From: JAJXUB01 sp047974805 | GTDB lineage: Bacteria; Actinomycetota; Actinomycetes; Actinomycetales; Dermatophilaceae | Direction of reading: 5' to 3' | NCBI GenBank assembly: GCA_047974805.1 | Contig: JBKECS010000018.1 | Coordinates: 1-60,814, forward strand | DNA: 60,814 nucleotides | Shown here: piece by piece, positions 35,066-44,526 of the stretch | Position numbering within the stretch: position 1 is the stretch's first letter | Layout of the letters: each line of letters opens with the position of its first letter | Program-made: the position numbers and the translations under genes | The notes under the pieces: generated by a model | What the model saw: the letters and a program-made list of their open reading frames with translations, nothing else | Database searches by the model: none | Told to the model about the DNA's origin: nothing

Positions 35066-35713
35066 ATGGGCAACGACGATCCGCTCCGGGACCCCACAGC
35101 ACCGGAGTGGGACCGGGGCGACCCATCGCAGGGCCGGAACCAGGACCAACCCGGCGACCAAGCCCCAACATCACCTCCGACCGAGCCGATCGACCTCAGC
35201 GCCACGGCGCAGCTGCCAGTGCCGCCGCCTCAGTCATGGCAGCCCCCCGCCGTTGATTCACCGCCGACCAACCCCTATGCACCCACGACGCCCCCACCCC
35301 CGCCACCACCACCTGGCGCCACCGCCAGCGGGCCGCACTGGCCACAGGCCTTTCCCACCCCACCGGCCGGAGCGCAGGCGGGCAACCCGTACGCACCACC
35401 GACTGGTCCCCCGACGACCTACGCGGCACCGGCGCCAGGCGGCTACGGGCGGCCGCCGGCACCGGCGAACGTCAGCGCCATCGTCCTGGTCGTCATGTCA
35501 AGCCTGCTGACCCTGGCATGCTGCCTGCCGGTGGTGCCGGCCCTGGTGATCGGCATCGTGGCACTGACCAAGAACAACGACGACCCGGTAGGGTCCCGGC
35601 GGCTTGCCGCCTGGGGATGGGTCGCCTGGGCGATCGGAGTCGTGCTGGCCCTTGTCTTCATCGCCTGGTTGTTCATCAGGGCTGATTCGTCCGGCTCCGG
35701 CTACTCCTACTAG
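35066..35713 (+). CDS. Pro-rich DUF4190-type membrane protein
   Basis: 215 residues: a disordered N-terminus rich in Pro, Gly and Tyr (about 1-140, with PPPPPPP and repeated NPYAP), then two membrane helices (SAIVLVVMSSLLTLACCLPVVPALVIGIVAL and WVAWAIGVVLALVFIAWLFI) with a short DDPVGSRRLA loop between, as in DUF4190. AGGAG precedes ATG 35066. Function unknown. It may share a transcript with the XPB helicase gene 44 bp downstream. Confidence 0.78.
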   Translation: MGNDDPLRDPTAPEWDRGDPSQGRNQDQPGDQAPTSPPTEPIDLSATAQLPVPPPQSWQPPAVDSPPTNPYAPTTPPPPPPPPGATASGPHWPQAFPTPPAGAQAGNPYAPPTGPPTTYAAPAPGGYGRPPAPANVSAIVLVVMSSLLTLACCLPVVPALVIGIVALTKNNDDPVGSRRLAAWGWVAWAIGVVLALVFIAWLFIRADSSGSGYSY

Positions 35714-35757
35714 CCACGAAAGGTCCCCATGGACATGGCATACCGACGGCCCAACCG

Positions 35758-37389
35758 ATGAGCGATGGACCGCTCATCGTCCAAGGTGACAAGACGTTGC
35801 TCTTGGAGGTGGACCATCCCCAGGCTGCGAAGGCCCGAGCAGCGATTGCCCCCTTCGCGGAGTTGGAGCGCGCCCCCGAGCACATCCATACCTACCGGGT
35901 GACGCCGCTCGGGCTGTGGAATGCCCGCGCCGCCGGGCACGACGCCGAGCAAGTGATCGACGCCCTGATGACCCACAGCCGGTATGCCGTGCCGCATGCC
36001 CTGCTCGTCGACATCGCCGAGACCATGGCCCGCTACGGTCGGCTCCGGTTTGAGAAGGACGGTGACAGGCTCGTGCTCGTGAGCACCGACGCAGCGGTCC
36101 TGGCCGAGGTCATGCGGCACAAGAAGATCGCTCCCCTGCTCGGTGAACGGGTCTCCGCGGACGAGGTCCTCGTCCATCCCTCGGAGCGGGGTCATCTCAA
36201 GCAGGAGCTGGTCAAGATCGGCTGGCCGGCCGAAGACCTCGCCGGCTATGTCGACGGCGAAGCGCACCCCATGAGCCTCCGCGGGGACGACTGGTCGTTG
36301 CGCCCCTATCAGGTCGAGGCCATCGAGGGGTTCTGGCACGGTGGTTCCGGGGTGATCGTGCTGCCCTGCGGTGCCGGCAAGACCCTGGTTGGTGCGGGTG
36401 TCATGGCCCGCAGCGAGACCACCACGCTCATCCTCGTGACCAACACAGTCTCCGCGCGGCAATGGCGGGAGGAACTCCTGCGCAGGACCACCTTGACCGA
36501 AGACGAAATTGGGGAGTACTCAGGTGCCCGCAAGGAGATCAGACCGGTCACCATCGCCACCTATCAGGTCCTGACCACCAAACGAAAGGGCGCCTACACC
36601 CACCTGGATCTGTTGGATGCCCGCGACTGGGGGCTCGTGCTCTACGACGAAGTCCACCTGTTGCCGGCACCGATCTTTCGGATGACCGCCGACCTGCAGG
36701 CGCGCCGGCGCCTCGGGTTGACCGCGACCCTGGTCCGCGAGGACGGGCGCGAGTCCGACGTGTTCTCGCTCATCGGGCCCAAGCGATACGACGCCCCGTG
36801 GAAGGACATCGAGGCCCAGGGCTACATCGCCCCGGCCGACTGTGTCGAGGTGCGAGTCACCCTGCCCGAGGGCGAACGAATGACGTATGCCGTCGCCGAG
36901 CCGGAGGATCGCTATCGCCTGGCATCCAGCTCACCGGTGAAGATCCCCGTCGTCCAGGCCCTGGTGTCCCGGCACACCGGGGACCCGACGCTGATCATCG
37001 GACAGTACCTGGATCAACTTCACGATATCGCCGAGCGCCTCGGGGCCGATCTGATCACCGGCGAAAGCAGCGTCCCCGAGCGGGAGCGGCTGCTCGGGGC
37101 GTTCCGCGCGGGCGAGGTCGGCCTGCTCGTCGTGTCCAAGGTGGCGAACTTCTCCATCGATCTCCCCGAGGCGACCGTGGCGATTCAGGTGTCCGGGACG
37201 TTCGGATCCCGTCAAGAGGAGGCTCAACGGCTCGGCCGGGTGCTGCGCCCCAAAGCGGACGGCCGAACGGCGCATTTCTACACGGTCGTCGCCCGCGACA
37301 CCGTCGATGCCGAGTTCGCCGCGCATCGGCAACGCTTTCTCGCCGAGCAGGGGTACGCCTACCGCATCATCGATGCCGACGAGTTGTGA
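35758..37389 (+). CDS. DNA repair helicase XPB (superfamily 2)
   Basis: 543 residues. After an N-terminal domain (1-175) come the SF2 motifs: Walker A PCGAGKTL (203-210), DEVH (297-300), a TATLVRE motif III region, and the C-terminal helicase half with LVVSKVANFSIDLPEA and QEEAQRLGRVLRPK (motif VI). It is a 3'-5' DNA translocase related to archaeal and eukaryotic XPB; its role in actinobacteria is not settled. Its likely partner is encoded at 31953-34019. No ribosome site is obvious before ATG 35758. Confidence 0.92.
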   Translation: MSDGPLIVQGDKTLLLEVDHPQAAKARAAIAPFAELERAPEHIHTYRVTPLGLWNARAAGHDAEQVIDALMTHSRYAVPHALLVDIAETMARYGRLRFEKDGDRLVLVSTDAAVLAEVMRHKKIAPLLGERVSADEVLVHPSERGHLKQELVKIGWPAEDLAGYVDGEAHPMSLRGDDWSLRPYQVEAIEGFWHGGSGVIVLPCGAGKTLVGAGVMARSETTTLILVTNTVSARQWREELLRRTTLTEDEIGEYSGARKEIRPVTIATYQVLTTKRKGAYTHLDLLDARDWGLVLYDEVHLLPAPIFRMTADLQARRRLGLTATLVREDGRESDVFSLIGPKRYDAPWKDIEAQGYIAPADCVEVRVTLPEGERMTYAVAEPEDRYRLASSSPVKIPVVQALVSRHTGDPTLIIGQYLDQLHDIAERLGADLITGESSVPERERLLGAFRAGEVGLLVVSKVANFSIDLPEATVAIQVSGTFGSRQEEAQRLGRVLRPKADGRTAHFYTVVARDTVDAEFAAHRQRFLAEQGYAYRIIDADEL

Positions 37390-37530
37390 TGTTCGCATGT
37401 GAGGTTGCCAGCGCCGCCTCCGACGGGGCGTCCGGGCTCTCAGGTTTGGCAGTTAGCATCCCGGGACCATCGAATCTCTTGCGGTAGCGGCTGCCCGCTC
37501 CTGCTCCCGGTCATCCAGGGAGGACGACCC

Positions 37531-40104
37531 GTGGCACTCGCGCTCTATCGCCTTGGCCGTTGGTGCGCCGAGCACGTCCGCCGCGTGGTCGCGGGGTGGT
37601 TATCCCTTCTCATCCTTCTCGGTGCCGCGGCGGTCGCCCTGGGCACACCGATGTCGGACGTGTTCACCATCCCGGGGGCATCGTTCCAAGAGGTCGCAGC
37701 ACACGTGGGCAAGCGGCTGCCCGCTGCTGCTGGCGGTGTGGGGACGGTCGTCGTTAGCACAACCGACGGCAAGCCCTTCACGACGAGCCAACTCGACGCT
37801 ATCCACACCACCATGGACGACTGGGCAGGGATGCCGCACGTCAAGCGCGTCCAGGATCCCTTCGCTACCCAAGCGGACCTGGACGGCGCCGGCGCGAAAC
37901 TCGCTACGGCCAAGACCCAATTGGACGATGGCAAGAAGCAGCTCGATCAGGGCCAGGCCCAGCTCGCTTCGGCCAAGGGACAGTTGGACTTCCTCAACAC
38001 CGCGATCCAGGACAGCGCGGCGAAGAACCCGAACGATCCGGCCCTGGCGGACATGCGGGCCAACCTGACCCAAGGCCAGCAGCAATATGAGCAGGGCTCA
38101 GCCAAGCTGGAGAAGGCCCGAGCGCAATACGAGAGCGGCAAGGCTGCCTACGATCAGGGCTTGGCGACCCACGAAATGATCAACGGGCTGCGATTCGTCA
38201 TCGCCGCGGACAATCGTGCGATTATCCAGATCCAGTTCGACACCGACCCGCAGACCATCAGCCCGACAATCCGCGAGAAGATCCCCACTGCGGGTACCTC
38301 GCTGGCCGCGGCGGGGGTGCACGCCGACTACAGCGTGGAGATCACCCAGAAGATCAGCCTGGCTGGCCCCGGTGAGGCGATTGGGTTAGCGGTTGCCGTC
38401 GCCGTGCTCATCATCATGCTCGGCACGCTCGTCGCTGCCGGATTGCCGTTGCTGGCTGCGCTCACGGGCGTCGGGGTGGGGCTGGCCGGAGCCATTGCAG
38501 GCAGCCACTTCTACACGCTGAACTCCGTCACTCCGTCCCTGGCACTCATGCTGGGCCTGGCCGTCGGCATCGACTACTCCCTGTTCATCGTCAACCGGCA
38601 TCGCGGGTTCTACCTCGGAGGAATGCCGCTGCACGAGTCCATCTCCCGGGCCCTGGGCACGGCCGGCACGGCGGTCACCTTCGCGGGCATGACCGTTGTG
38701 CTCGCCCTCGTCGGGCTCGTGCTGTCCGGCATACCCATCCTCACGCAGATGGGTTTGGTTGCCTCCTTCACCGTCACGATGGCGGTGTTGGTCGCCCTGA
38801 CACTCACCCCGGCGATGCTGGCGGTCTTGGGGCGTCGCGTTGCCTCCAAACGCACCTGGGCCGCCGCCGAATCCGACCGTGTCCGGGCCAATGCCGACGC
38901 AGCGGACGCTACCGCGCCCGGTGTGCCGCACGAGCGCCTGGAAGACACTGGCGGCTGGTACGTCGCCATCCTGCAACGTCGCCCGTGGGCTGTCGTGTTT
39001 GCCGTCATCGCCGCGGTCGCTGTCATCGCCATTCCGGCCGCCGACCTTCGCATGGGCTTACCCGATGGCAGTTCTGAGCCGCAAGACTCCACCGCATACG
39101 CGACGTATGCCCAGATCGAGGAGTACTTCGGCCCGGGTATGAACGGGGCCCTCGTGCTCGTGGCAGATCTGCCCGAGGGCACCACCACCGAAACGGCGGC
39201 CGCCACAAGCGCCGCGTTGGGTATGACGATCGCCCGGATGGATGGCATCGCCCACGTCCTGCCGATCGGCCAGAGCTCCGATCACCGCACCCTGGCCTAT
39301 CAGGTGGTGCCGAGCACCGGTCCCTCGGAGGCGAAAACCCAGGAGACGGTGCAGATTCTTCGGGACAGCGCCAGCGAACTCGGCCGGCCCTATCAGGCGA
39401 GCATTGGCCTCACCGGGGCGACGGTGGCCAATATCGAGATTTCCGAGCGTTTGGCCGGCGTCTTGCCGGTATACCTGCTCATCGTCGTCGGGCTCAGCCT
39501 GCTCATCCTGCTCATTGTGTTCCGCTCGATCGTGGTCCCGTTGGTGGCCACGGGTGGGTTCCTCCTATCCCTGGGGGCAGCATTCGGAGCGACGGTCGCG
39601 GTGTACCAATGGGGTTGGCTGTCCGACGTCTTCGGTGTGACTCGGCCAGGTCCGATCCTGTCCTTCATGCCGATCGTCCTCATCGGTGTGCTTTTCGGTC
39701 TGGCCATGGACTATCAGATGTTCCTCGTCTCCGGGATCCACGCAGCGTATGCGCACGGCGAGGACGCCAGATCCGCCATCCGCTCGGGGTTCCTGCACGG
39801 GGCCAAGGTGGTCACGGCTGCGGCCATCATCATGACCAGCGTCTTCGGCGGGTTCGTCTTCTCCCACCTGTCGATGATCCGACCCATCGGCCTCGGAATG
39901 GCCGTCGGGGTCTTGGTCGACGCCTTGGTCGTCCGCCTGACCTTCACGCCGGCGGTGCTGACCCTCCTCGGCGACGCCGCCTGGCGGTTGCCGGCGTGGC
40001 TGGACCGGATCCTGCCCGACCTCGACGTCGAAGGTCGAGCCATCGAAGAGCGGTCCCTGCCGCAGACTCAGGAGGTACCGCCGGGTCGCCACGCCACCAC
40101 CTGA
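37531..40104 (+). CDS. MMPL family RND-type membrane exporter
   Basis: 857 residues with about 11-12 membrane segments in two halves, each with a large external domain. The first external domain carries an unusual coiled-coil-like series of KxQLDxGxxQLxxxK repeats (about 125-215), seen in related Gram-positive MMPL/YdfJ proteins. Motifs GLAVGIDYSLFIVNRHR and GLAMDYQMFLVSGIHAAY carry the acidic and Tyr residues of the proton relay. MMPL proteins export lipids or drugs. GTG 37531 has GGGAGG 8 nt upstream. It lies directly before a two-component system and HtrA. Confidence 0.9.
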   Translation: MALALYRLGRWCAEHVRRVVAGWLSLLILLGAAAVALGTPMSDVFTIPGASFQEVAAHVGKRLPAAAGGVGTVVVSTTDGKPFTTSQLDAIHTTMDDWAGMPHVKRVQDPFATQADLDGAGAKLATAKTQLDDGKKQLDQGQAQLASAKGQLDFLNTAIQDSAAKNPNDPALADMRANLTQGQQQYEQGSAKLEKARAQYESGKAAYDQGLATHEMINGLRFVIAADNRAIIQIQFDTDPQTISPTIREKIPTAGTSLAAAGVHADYSVEITQKISLAGPGEAIGLAVAVAVLIIMLGTLVAAGLPLLAALTGVGVGLAGAIAGSHFYTLNSVTPSLALMLGLAVGIDYSLFIVNRHRGFYLGGMPLHESISRALGTAGTAVTFAGMTVVLALVGLVLSGIPILTQMGLVASFTVTMAVLVALTLTPAMLAVLGRRVASKRTWAAAESDRVRANADAADATAPGVPHERLEDTGGWYVAILQRRPWAVVFAVIAAVAVIAIPAADLRMGLPDGSSEPQDSTAYATYAQIEEYFGPGMNGALVLVADLPEGTTTETAAATSAALGMTIARMDGIAHVLPIGQSSDHRTLAYQVVPSTGPSEAKTQETVQILRDSASELGRPYQASIGLTGATVANIEISERLAGVLPVYLLIVVGLSLLILLIVFRSIVVPLVATGGFLLSLGAAFGATVAVYQWGWLSDVFGVTRPGPILSFMPIVLIGVLFGLAMDYQMFLVSGIHAAYAHGEDARSAIRSGFLHGAKVVTAAAIIMTSVFGGFVFSHLSMIRPIGLGMAVGVLVDALVVRLTFTPAVLTLLGDAAWRLPAWLDRILPDLDVEGRAIEERSLPQTQEVPPGRHATT

Positions 40105-40156
40105 GCCGAGCCGCGCTCACAGCAAGCTCCCAGGAATCGCCCTCAGACTAGCCGTC

Positions 40157-40864
40157 ATGTCAGTGGCTACCACGTCCGAGGCAACGCTACTCGTCGTCGA
40201 GGACGAGCCGAACATCCAGGAGCTGCTGGCCACTGCGTTGCGCTTCGCCGGGTTCGACGTGCACGTCGCCGCAACGGGCGCTGAGGCCATCGCCCTGGCC
40301 GCCACCATCGATCCGGACCTGTGCGTCCTGGACGTCATGCTGCCCGACTACGACGGGTTCACTGTGACCCGCAGGTTGCGCGAGGCCGGCCGAGAGCTTC
40401 CAGTCGTCTTCGTCACGGCGCGGGACAGTGTCGACGACAAGGTCAAGGGGCTGACCGTCGGCGGCGATGACTACGTCACCAAGCCGTTCTCGTTGGAGGA
40501 GGTCATCGCCCGCATCCGGGCCGTACTGCGCCGCAGCGGGGCCGGCCTGCCGGAAAGCGGCGCCCTGTCCTTCGCCGATCTGACCCTGGACGAGGACAGC
40601 CACGAGGTCCAACGTGCCGGCCGGGTCATCGAGACCAGCCCCACCGAGTTCAAGCTGCTGCGCTACCTCATGCTCAACCCGAACCGGGTACTGTCCAAGG
40701 CGCAGATCCTCGACCATGTCTGGGACTACGACTTCCGTGGCGAATCCGGCATCGTCGAGTCCTACATCTCCTATCTACGTCGCAAGATCGATATCGAGGG
40801 CCTGCCACCGATGATCCACACCAAGCGTGGAGTCGGCTACGTCTTGCGGCTGCCGCCGTCCTAG
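40157..40864 (+). CDS. OmpR/PhoP-type response regulator
   Basis: 235 residues: receiver domain (about 10-125) with phospho-acceptor Asp59 (VLDVMLPD) and Lys109 (YVTKPF), and a C-terminal winged helix (about 135-232; SPTEFKLLRYLMLNPNRVLSKAQILDHVWDYDF). It resembles the actinobacterial PhoP/TcrX/TcrA group. It forms an operon with the kinase, which starts 10 nt after its stop. Targets are unknown; the flanking MMPL and htrA genes are candidates. Confidence 0.92.
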   Translation: MSVATTSEATLLVVEDEPNIQELLATALRFAGFDVHVAATGAEAIALAATIDPDLCVLDVMLPDYDGFTVTRRLREAGRELPVVFVTARDSVDDKVKGLTVGGDDYVTKPFSLEEVIARIRAVLRRSGAGLPESGALSFADLTLDEDSHEVQRAGRVIETSPTEFKLLRYLMLNPNRVLSKAQILDHVWDYDFRGESGIVESYISYLRRKIDIEGLPPMIHTKRGVGYVLRLPPS

Positions 40865-40874
40865 GAGCGACACG

Positions 40875-42395
40875 ATGGACCTCAGCGAGGCCCAGGACAC
40901 CACCGAAACTCGGGATCGGGGGTGGGTCTCCCGCCGGCTGACCCTGCTGCCGTTGCGCGTACGGCTGGTCGCAGTGGTTTCCGTACTGGTCGCCGCTGCG
41001 GTGACCTTAATGACGGTGGCCACGGCATACCTCATGCAACAGGACCTGCGAGCCAGGATCGATGACGAGCTACGCAGCGCGGCGGCACCGGTTGCCAAGG
41101 AGGTGTTCAGCGGCCTGGCTCAGGGGACGAACACGGTGCCGACCGCCTACGCCGTCTTCTTCATTCCGACCGGCTCTTCGCCGATCCAGGTGTCCACCCC
41201 CACTGGGGCGACCCATAGCCCAGCCGTTCCGGCGCTCGGGCTCGATGATCCCCAGGTCCTCACCGGCAACCCTTTCACCGTTGCTTCCACCGATAGCGAC
41301 GACACCTGGCGGGTCATTGCGGGGCGTCTGACCAATGGGGCCGGAGCCTACGCCGTCGCCTTGCCATTGGAGGGCAGCGAACATACCGTGCACCGGCTCT
41401 TGGTCATTTCCACCCTCATCGGCGGGGTCCTGTTGCTCGCGTGCGCCGTAATCGGCTGGTATGCCGTTCGTCGCGCATTCCGGCCGCTGACCCGGATCGA
41501 GGACACCGCCGCCGCGATCGCCGAGGGTGACCTGGGCAAACGGGTGCCCGTACCCCATACCCACGACGAGGTCCAATCCCTGGCGCGATCGCTGAACGTC
41601 ATGCTCGGCCAGATCGAGCACTCGTTCGCCCGCCAGGAGGCATCTCAGACGCGAATGCGCCAGTTCGTCGCAGACGCCTCGCATGAGTTGCGGACCCCAC
41701 TGGCCACGGTGCGGGGCTATGCCGAGTTATATCGCCAGGGCGCGGTCCGAGGCGAACCCGCAGTCACCGAGGCGATGGGCCGGATCGAGCGCGAGGCAAC
41801 GCGAATGAATGGCCTGGTGCAGGACCTGCTCACGCTCGCCAGGTTGGACGAGGAACCGGAAGTGACCTTCCATCGCGTCGATCTACTGGAGCTGGCAGTG
41901 GAAGTCGTCAAGGACGCCCGAGTGCGAGCCCCCGACCGCCAGATCGAGTTGACCGGGCTGCAGGGGCCGTTTGGTCCTCTCCCGGTCCATGGCAACGGCA
42001 ACCAGCTGCGGCAAGTGCTGACCAACCTGCTCACCAACGCCATCGTGCATACCCCTGCGGGGACTCCGATCGAGGTGGTGCTCGGGCTGACCGAACCGGA
42101 CGAGGCGCCAGCAACCCAGGAGCAGGAGCCAGCGGGCATCGCGGTGGTGCAGGTTCGCGACCACGGGGCCGGCATACCTCCCCAAGCAGCTGGCGCCCTC
42201 TTCGAGCGGTTCTACCGAGCGGACAAGGCGCGCAGCCGCGAGCGCGGTGGCACCGGGCTTGGGCTGGCGATCGTCGCCGCCATCATCACGGCCCACCATG
42301 GTCAGGTAGCCGTCGCGCCGACATCGGGTGGGGGCGCTACCTTCGTTATCGAGCTTCCCACAGCTGAATCACAGCCGGCGCCCATCCGGTGTTGA
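40875..42395 (+). CDS. Sensor histidine kinase
   Basis: 506 residues. Two membrane helices (about 31-53 and 174-196) enclose a 120-residue external sensor domain with no recognised fold. A HAMP domain (about 195-250) follows, then the dimerisation H-box with His270 (DASHELRTPL), N-box (NLLTNAIVHT), G1 (DHGAGIP) and G2 (GGTGLGLAI). The TAGGAG just upstream of ATG 40875 overlaps the end of the regulator gene. It phosphorylates the preceding response regulator. Confidence 0.92.
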   Translation: MDLSEAQDTTETRDRGWVSRRLTLLPLRVRLVAVVSVLVAAAVTLMTVATAYLMQQDLRARIDDELRSAAAPVAKEVFSGLAQGTNTVPTAYAVFFIPTGSSPIQVSTPTGATHSPAVPALGLDDPQVLTGNPFTVASTDSDDTWRVIAGRLTNGAGAYAVALPLEGSEHTVHRLLVISTLIGGVLLLACAVIGWYAVRRAFRPLTRIEDTAAAIAEGDLGKRVPVPHTHDEVQSLARSLNVMLGQIEHSFARQEASQTRMRQFVADASHELRTPLATVRGYAELYRQGAVRGEPAVTEAMGRIEREATRMNGLVQDLLTLARLDEEPEVTFHRVDLLELAVEVVKDARVRAPDRQIELTGLQGPFGPLPVHGNGNQLRQVLTNLLTNAIVHTPAGTPIEVVLGLTEPDEAPATQEQEPAGIAVVQVRDHGAGIPPQAAGALFERFYRADKARSRERGGTGLGLAIVAAIITAHHGQVAVAPTSGGGATFVIELPTAESQPAPIRC

Positions 42396-42435
42396 GGTTC
42401 GGCCCGCAAACTAGAGACACCAAGGAGAACAGCGG

Positions 42436-43782
42436 ATGATGACCGAGAACCACGACAGCGGCCCGGCGGGATCCCCCGACGGAGCAGCCACCGGCCCGGA
42501 GCCGACGCTCCCGTGGTATGACCAGGTCACCCACCCGGGCTCGGGTACTGCCGTCACGGCGACCCAGCCCATCCCACAACCTGCGGTTGGGACACCGGCG
42601 GACCTCACCACATCCGATCCGGTGGAGCCCCCTCAACCGAGCAGGACGCGCCGCCTGGCTGAGCTGACAGCCGTGGCGGCGCTGGCCGCTCTCCTCGCGA
42701 GCGGCGGCACGTACGCTGCGACCCGGGCGGAGTCGAGCGGACCGCGGAATCCCTCCCCTGCGGCACCCTCCTCCAGCCCGGGTCGCAGCCCGGCTGTGTC
42801 CGACTCCTCCGGTGTCGGCACAACGAGTTGGGCGGCGACTGCGGCAGCGGTCACCCCCAGCGTCGTGGCCATCGGCGTGACGACCAACCAAGGTGAAGCT
42901 CAGGGGTCCGGAGTCGTCCTCGACGCCACCGGACATGTCCTGACCAACAACCACGTCGTATCCGGCGCCGCCAAGGTCCGCGTCAGCCTGTCCGACGGAC
43001 GAACCTACTCCGCCCAGATCAAGGGCACCGATCCATCCACCGACCTTGCCGTCGTGACAATCAGCAAGCCGCCGCCGGACCTCCAGCCCATCGCCATGGG
43101 TGACTCGGACGCCCTGAAGGTTGGCGACCCCGTCATGGCGGTCGGCAATCCGCTGGGGCTGGCGGGGACTGTCACCACGGGCATCGTGTCCGCGTTGAAC
43201 CGTCCGGTGACCACGTCTGCCAGCGACCAGAACGACCCGTTCGGGTCTCAGCAGTCCTCCTCGACCCGGGTCGTCACCAACGCCATCCAGACCAGTGCAG
43301 CGATCAACCCGGGCAACAGCGGCGGTGCTCTGGTCAACAGCACCGGGGCCTTGGTCGGGATCAATTCCTCCATCGCATCGCTCAGTTCCGGCGGCAGCCA
43401 GTCCGGCAACATCGGCATCGGCTTCGCCATCCCGGTGCGCGAGGCCCAGGCCATCGCCGACCAGCTCATTGCCACCGGACGAGCGCAACACGCCTACCTG
43501 GGCGTCAGCGTGCGCGATGGCACCGCCACCGACGGTGATGCCCAGATCTCCGGGGCCCTCATCGGCCAGATCGAGTCCGGCACCCCGGCGGCAACGGCCG
43601 GCCTGAAGACCGGTGACGTGGTGATCGCGGTCGACGGTGAACAGATCGTCTCCGGTGACGCCTTCATCGGCAGCGTCCGGGAACGCCTCGTCGGAGACAC
43701 TGTCAAGATCACCGTCGTCCGCGACGGCAAGCGGGTCGAGGTGGAGACCAAACTGGTTACCCGGCCGACCGCGACGAACTGA
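42436..43782 (+). CDS. HtrA/DegP-like serine protease with PDZ domain (S1C)
   Basis: 448 residues: Pro-rich cytoplasmic N-terminus (1-70), one membrane helix (about 75-95), a trypsin-like domain with His173 (TNNHVV), Asp203 (TDLAVV) and Ser295 (NPGNSGGAL), and a C-terminal PDZ domain (about 345-440). It degrades or handles misfolded envelope proteins. AAGGAG precedes ATG 42436. It lies 40 bp after the kinase gene, so it is probably a member or target of that two-component system, as is common for envelope stress. Confidence 0.93.
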   Translation: MMTENHDSGPAGSPDGAATGPEPTLPWYDQVTHPGSGTAVTATQPIPQPAVGTPADLTTSDPVEPPQPSRTRRLAELTAVAALAALLASGGTYAATRAESSGPRNPSPAAPSSSPGRSPAVSDSSGVGTTSWAATAAAVTPSVVAIGVTTNQGEAQGSGVVLDATGHVLTNNHVVSGAAKVRVSLSDGRTYSAQIKGTDPSTDLAVVTISKPPPDLQPIAMGDSDALKVGDPVMAVGNPLGLAGTVTTGIVSALNRPVTTSASDQNDPFGSQQSSSTRVVTNAIQTSAAINPGNSGGALVNSTGALVGINSSIASLSSGGSQSGNIGIGFAIPVREAQAIADQLIATGRAQHAYLGVSVRDGTATDGDAQISGALIGQIESGTPAATAGLKTGDVVIAVDGEQIVSGDAFIGSVRERLVGDTVKITVVRDGKRVEVETKLVTRPTATN

Positions 43783-43844
43783 CCAGCCACACCTGTCCGT
43801 CCGCGGTGAGGGCTCCGGGCGCGGCCCCGTGACACACTGCCTCA

Positions 43845-44498
43845 GTGGCCACCCTGACCGCCCAGTGGGCCCTCGACTGCGTCGCCCTGGCGCCGACGGC
43901 CCCCGCCGAGATGGTGGCGGAGACGGGCGCAGCCCTGCTCGCCCGCTGGTGTGAACCAGCGAGGAAATACCACACCACCAACCACCTGCAGGAGGTTCTC
44001 GGCGCGCTGGCCGAGCTTGTCTTGGCCGGCGAGTTGCCTGTCGCTGAAGAACCCCTGGCCCGCGCCGCCGCTTGGGGCCACGACGCCGTGTACGACGTAG
44101 CCGAGCCGGCCGGCAACGAGGCGGCAAGCGCCACGCTCATGGCCGAGCTGCTGACCCAGTTGTCGGTGCCGAAGGCCACCGTGACCGAGGTCAGCCGCCT
44201 CATCCGGGCCAGCGAACGGCACGACCTGCCCTCCGGCGATGACAAGGCGGGGGCCACCTTTCATGATGCCGACCTTTGGATCCTCAGCGCACCCCGACCC
44301 CGCTTCGAGGAATATTGCCGCCAGGTCCGCGAGGAATACCACGGCATCCCCGAGGACCGGTATGCCGCTGCCCGGGCCGCGATCCTGCACCGGCTGGCCG
44401 ACCGCCCACGCCTGTATGCCACGACGCACGCTCAAGACCGTTGGGCGCCAGCAGCGGCGGCCAATCTCCGCCGCGAACTTGCCCGCCTGGGCGGCTGA
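43845..44498 (+). CDS. HD-superfamily predicted metal-dependent phosphohydrolase
   Basis: 217 residues. The motif RKYHTTNHLQEVL (40-52) and AAWGHDAVYD (75-84, His79-Asp80) are the metal ligands of the compact HD family that includes predicted phosphohydrolases. A later SERHD supplies another possible ligand. Substrate unknown. The GTG start has no ribosome site; CACACT lies 6 nt before it, a weaker leaderless arrangement. It converges on the DUF4031 gene. Confidence 0.82.
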   Translation: MATLTAQWALDCVALAPTAPAEMVAETGAALLARWCEPARKYHTTNHLQEVLGALAELVLAGELPVAEEPLARAAAWGHDAVYDVAEPAGNEAASATLMAELLTQLSVPKATVTEVSRLIRASERHDLPSGDDKAGATFHDADLWILSAPRPRFEEYCRQVREEYHGIPEDRYAAARAAILHRLADRPRLYATTHAQDRWAPAAAANLRRELARLGG

Positions 44499-44526
44499 GG
44501 CCGGCCCGCGTGAGCGATGCCGTGGG

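Noticed and set aside
42346..44127. A 593-codon minus-strand frame opposite htrA and the HD gene
   Set aside because: It covers two well-supported plus-strand genes and the end of the kinase, with no conserved motifs of its own.
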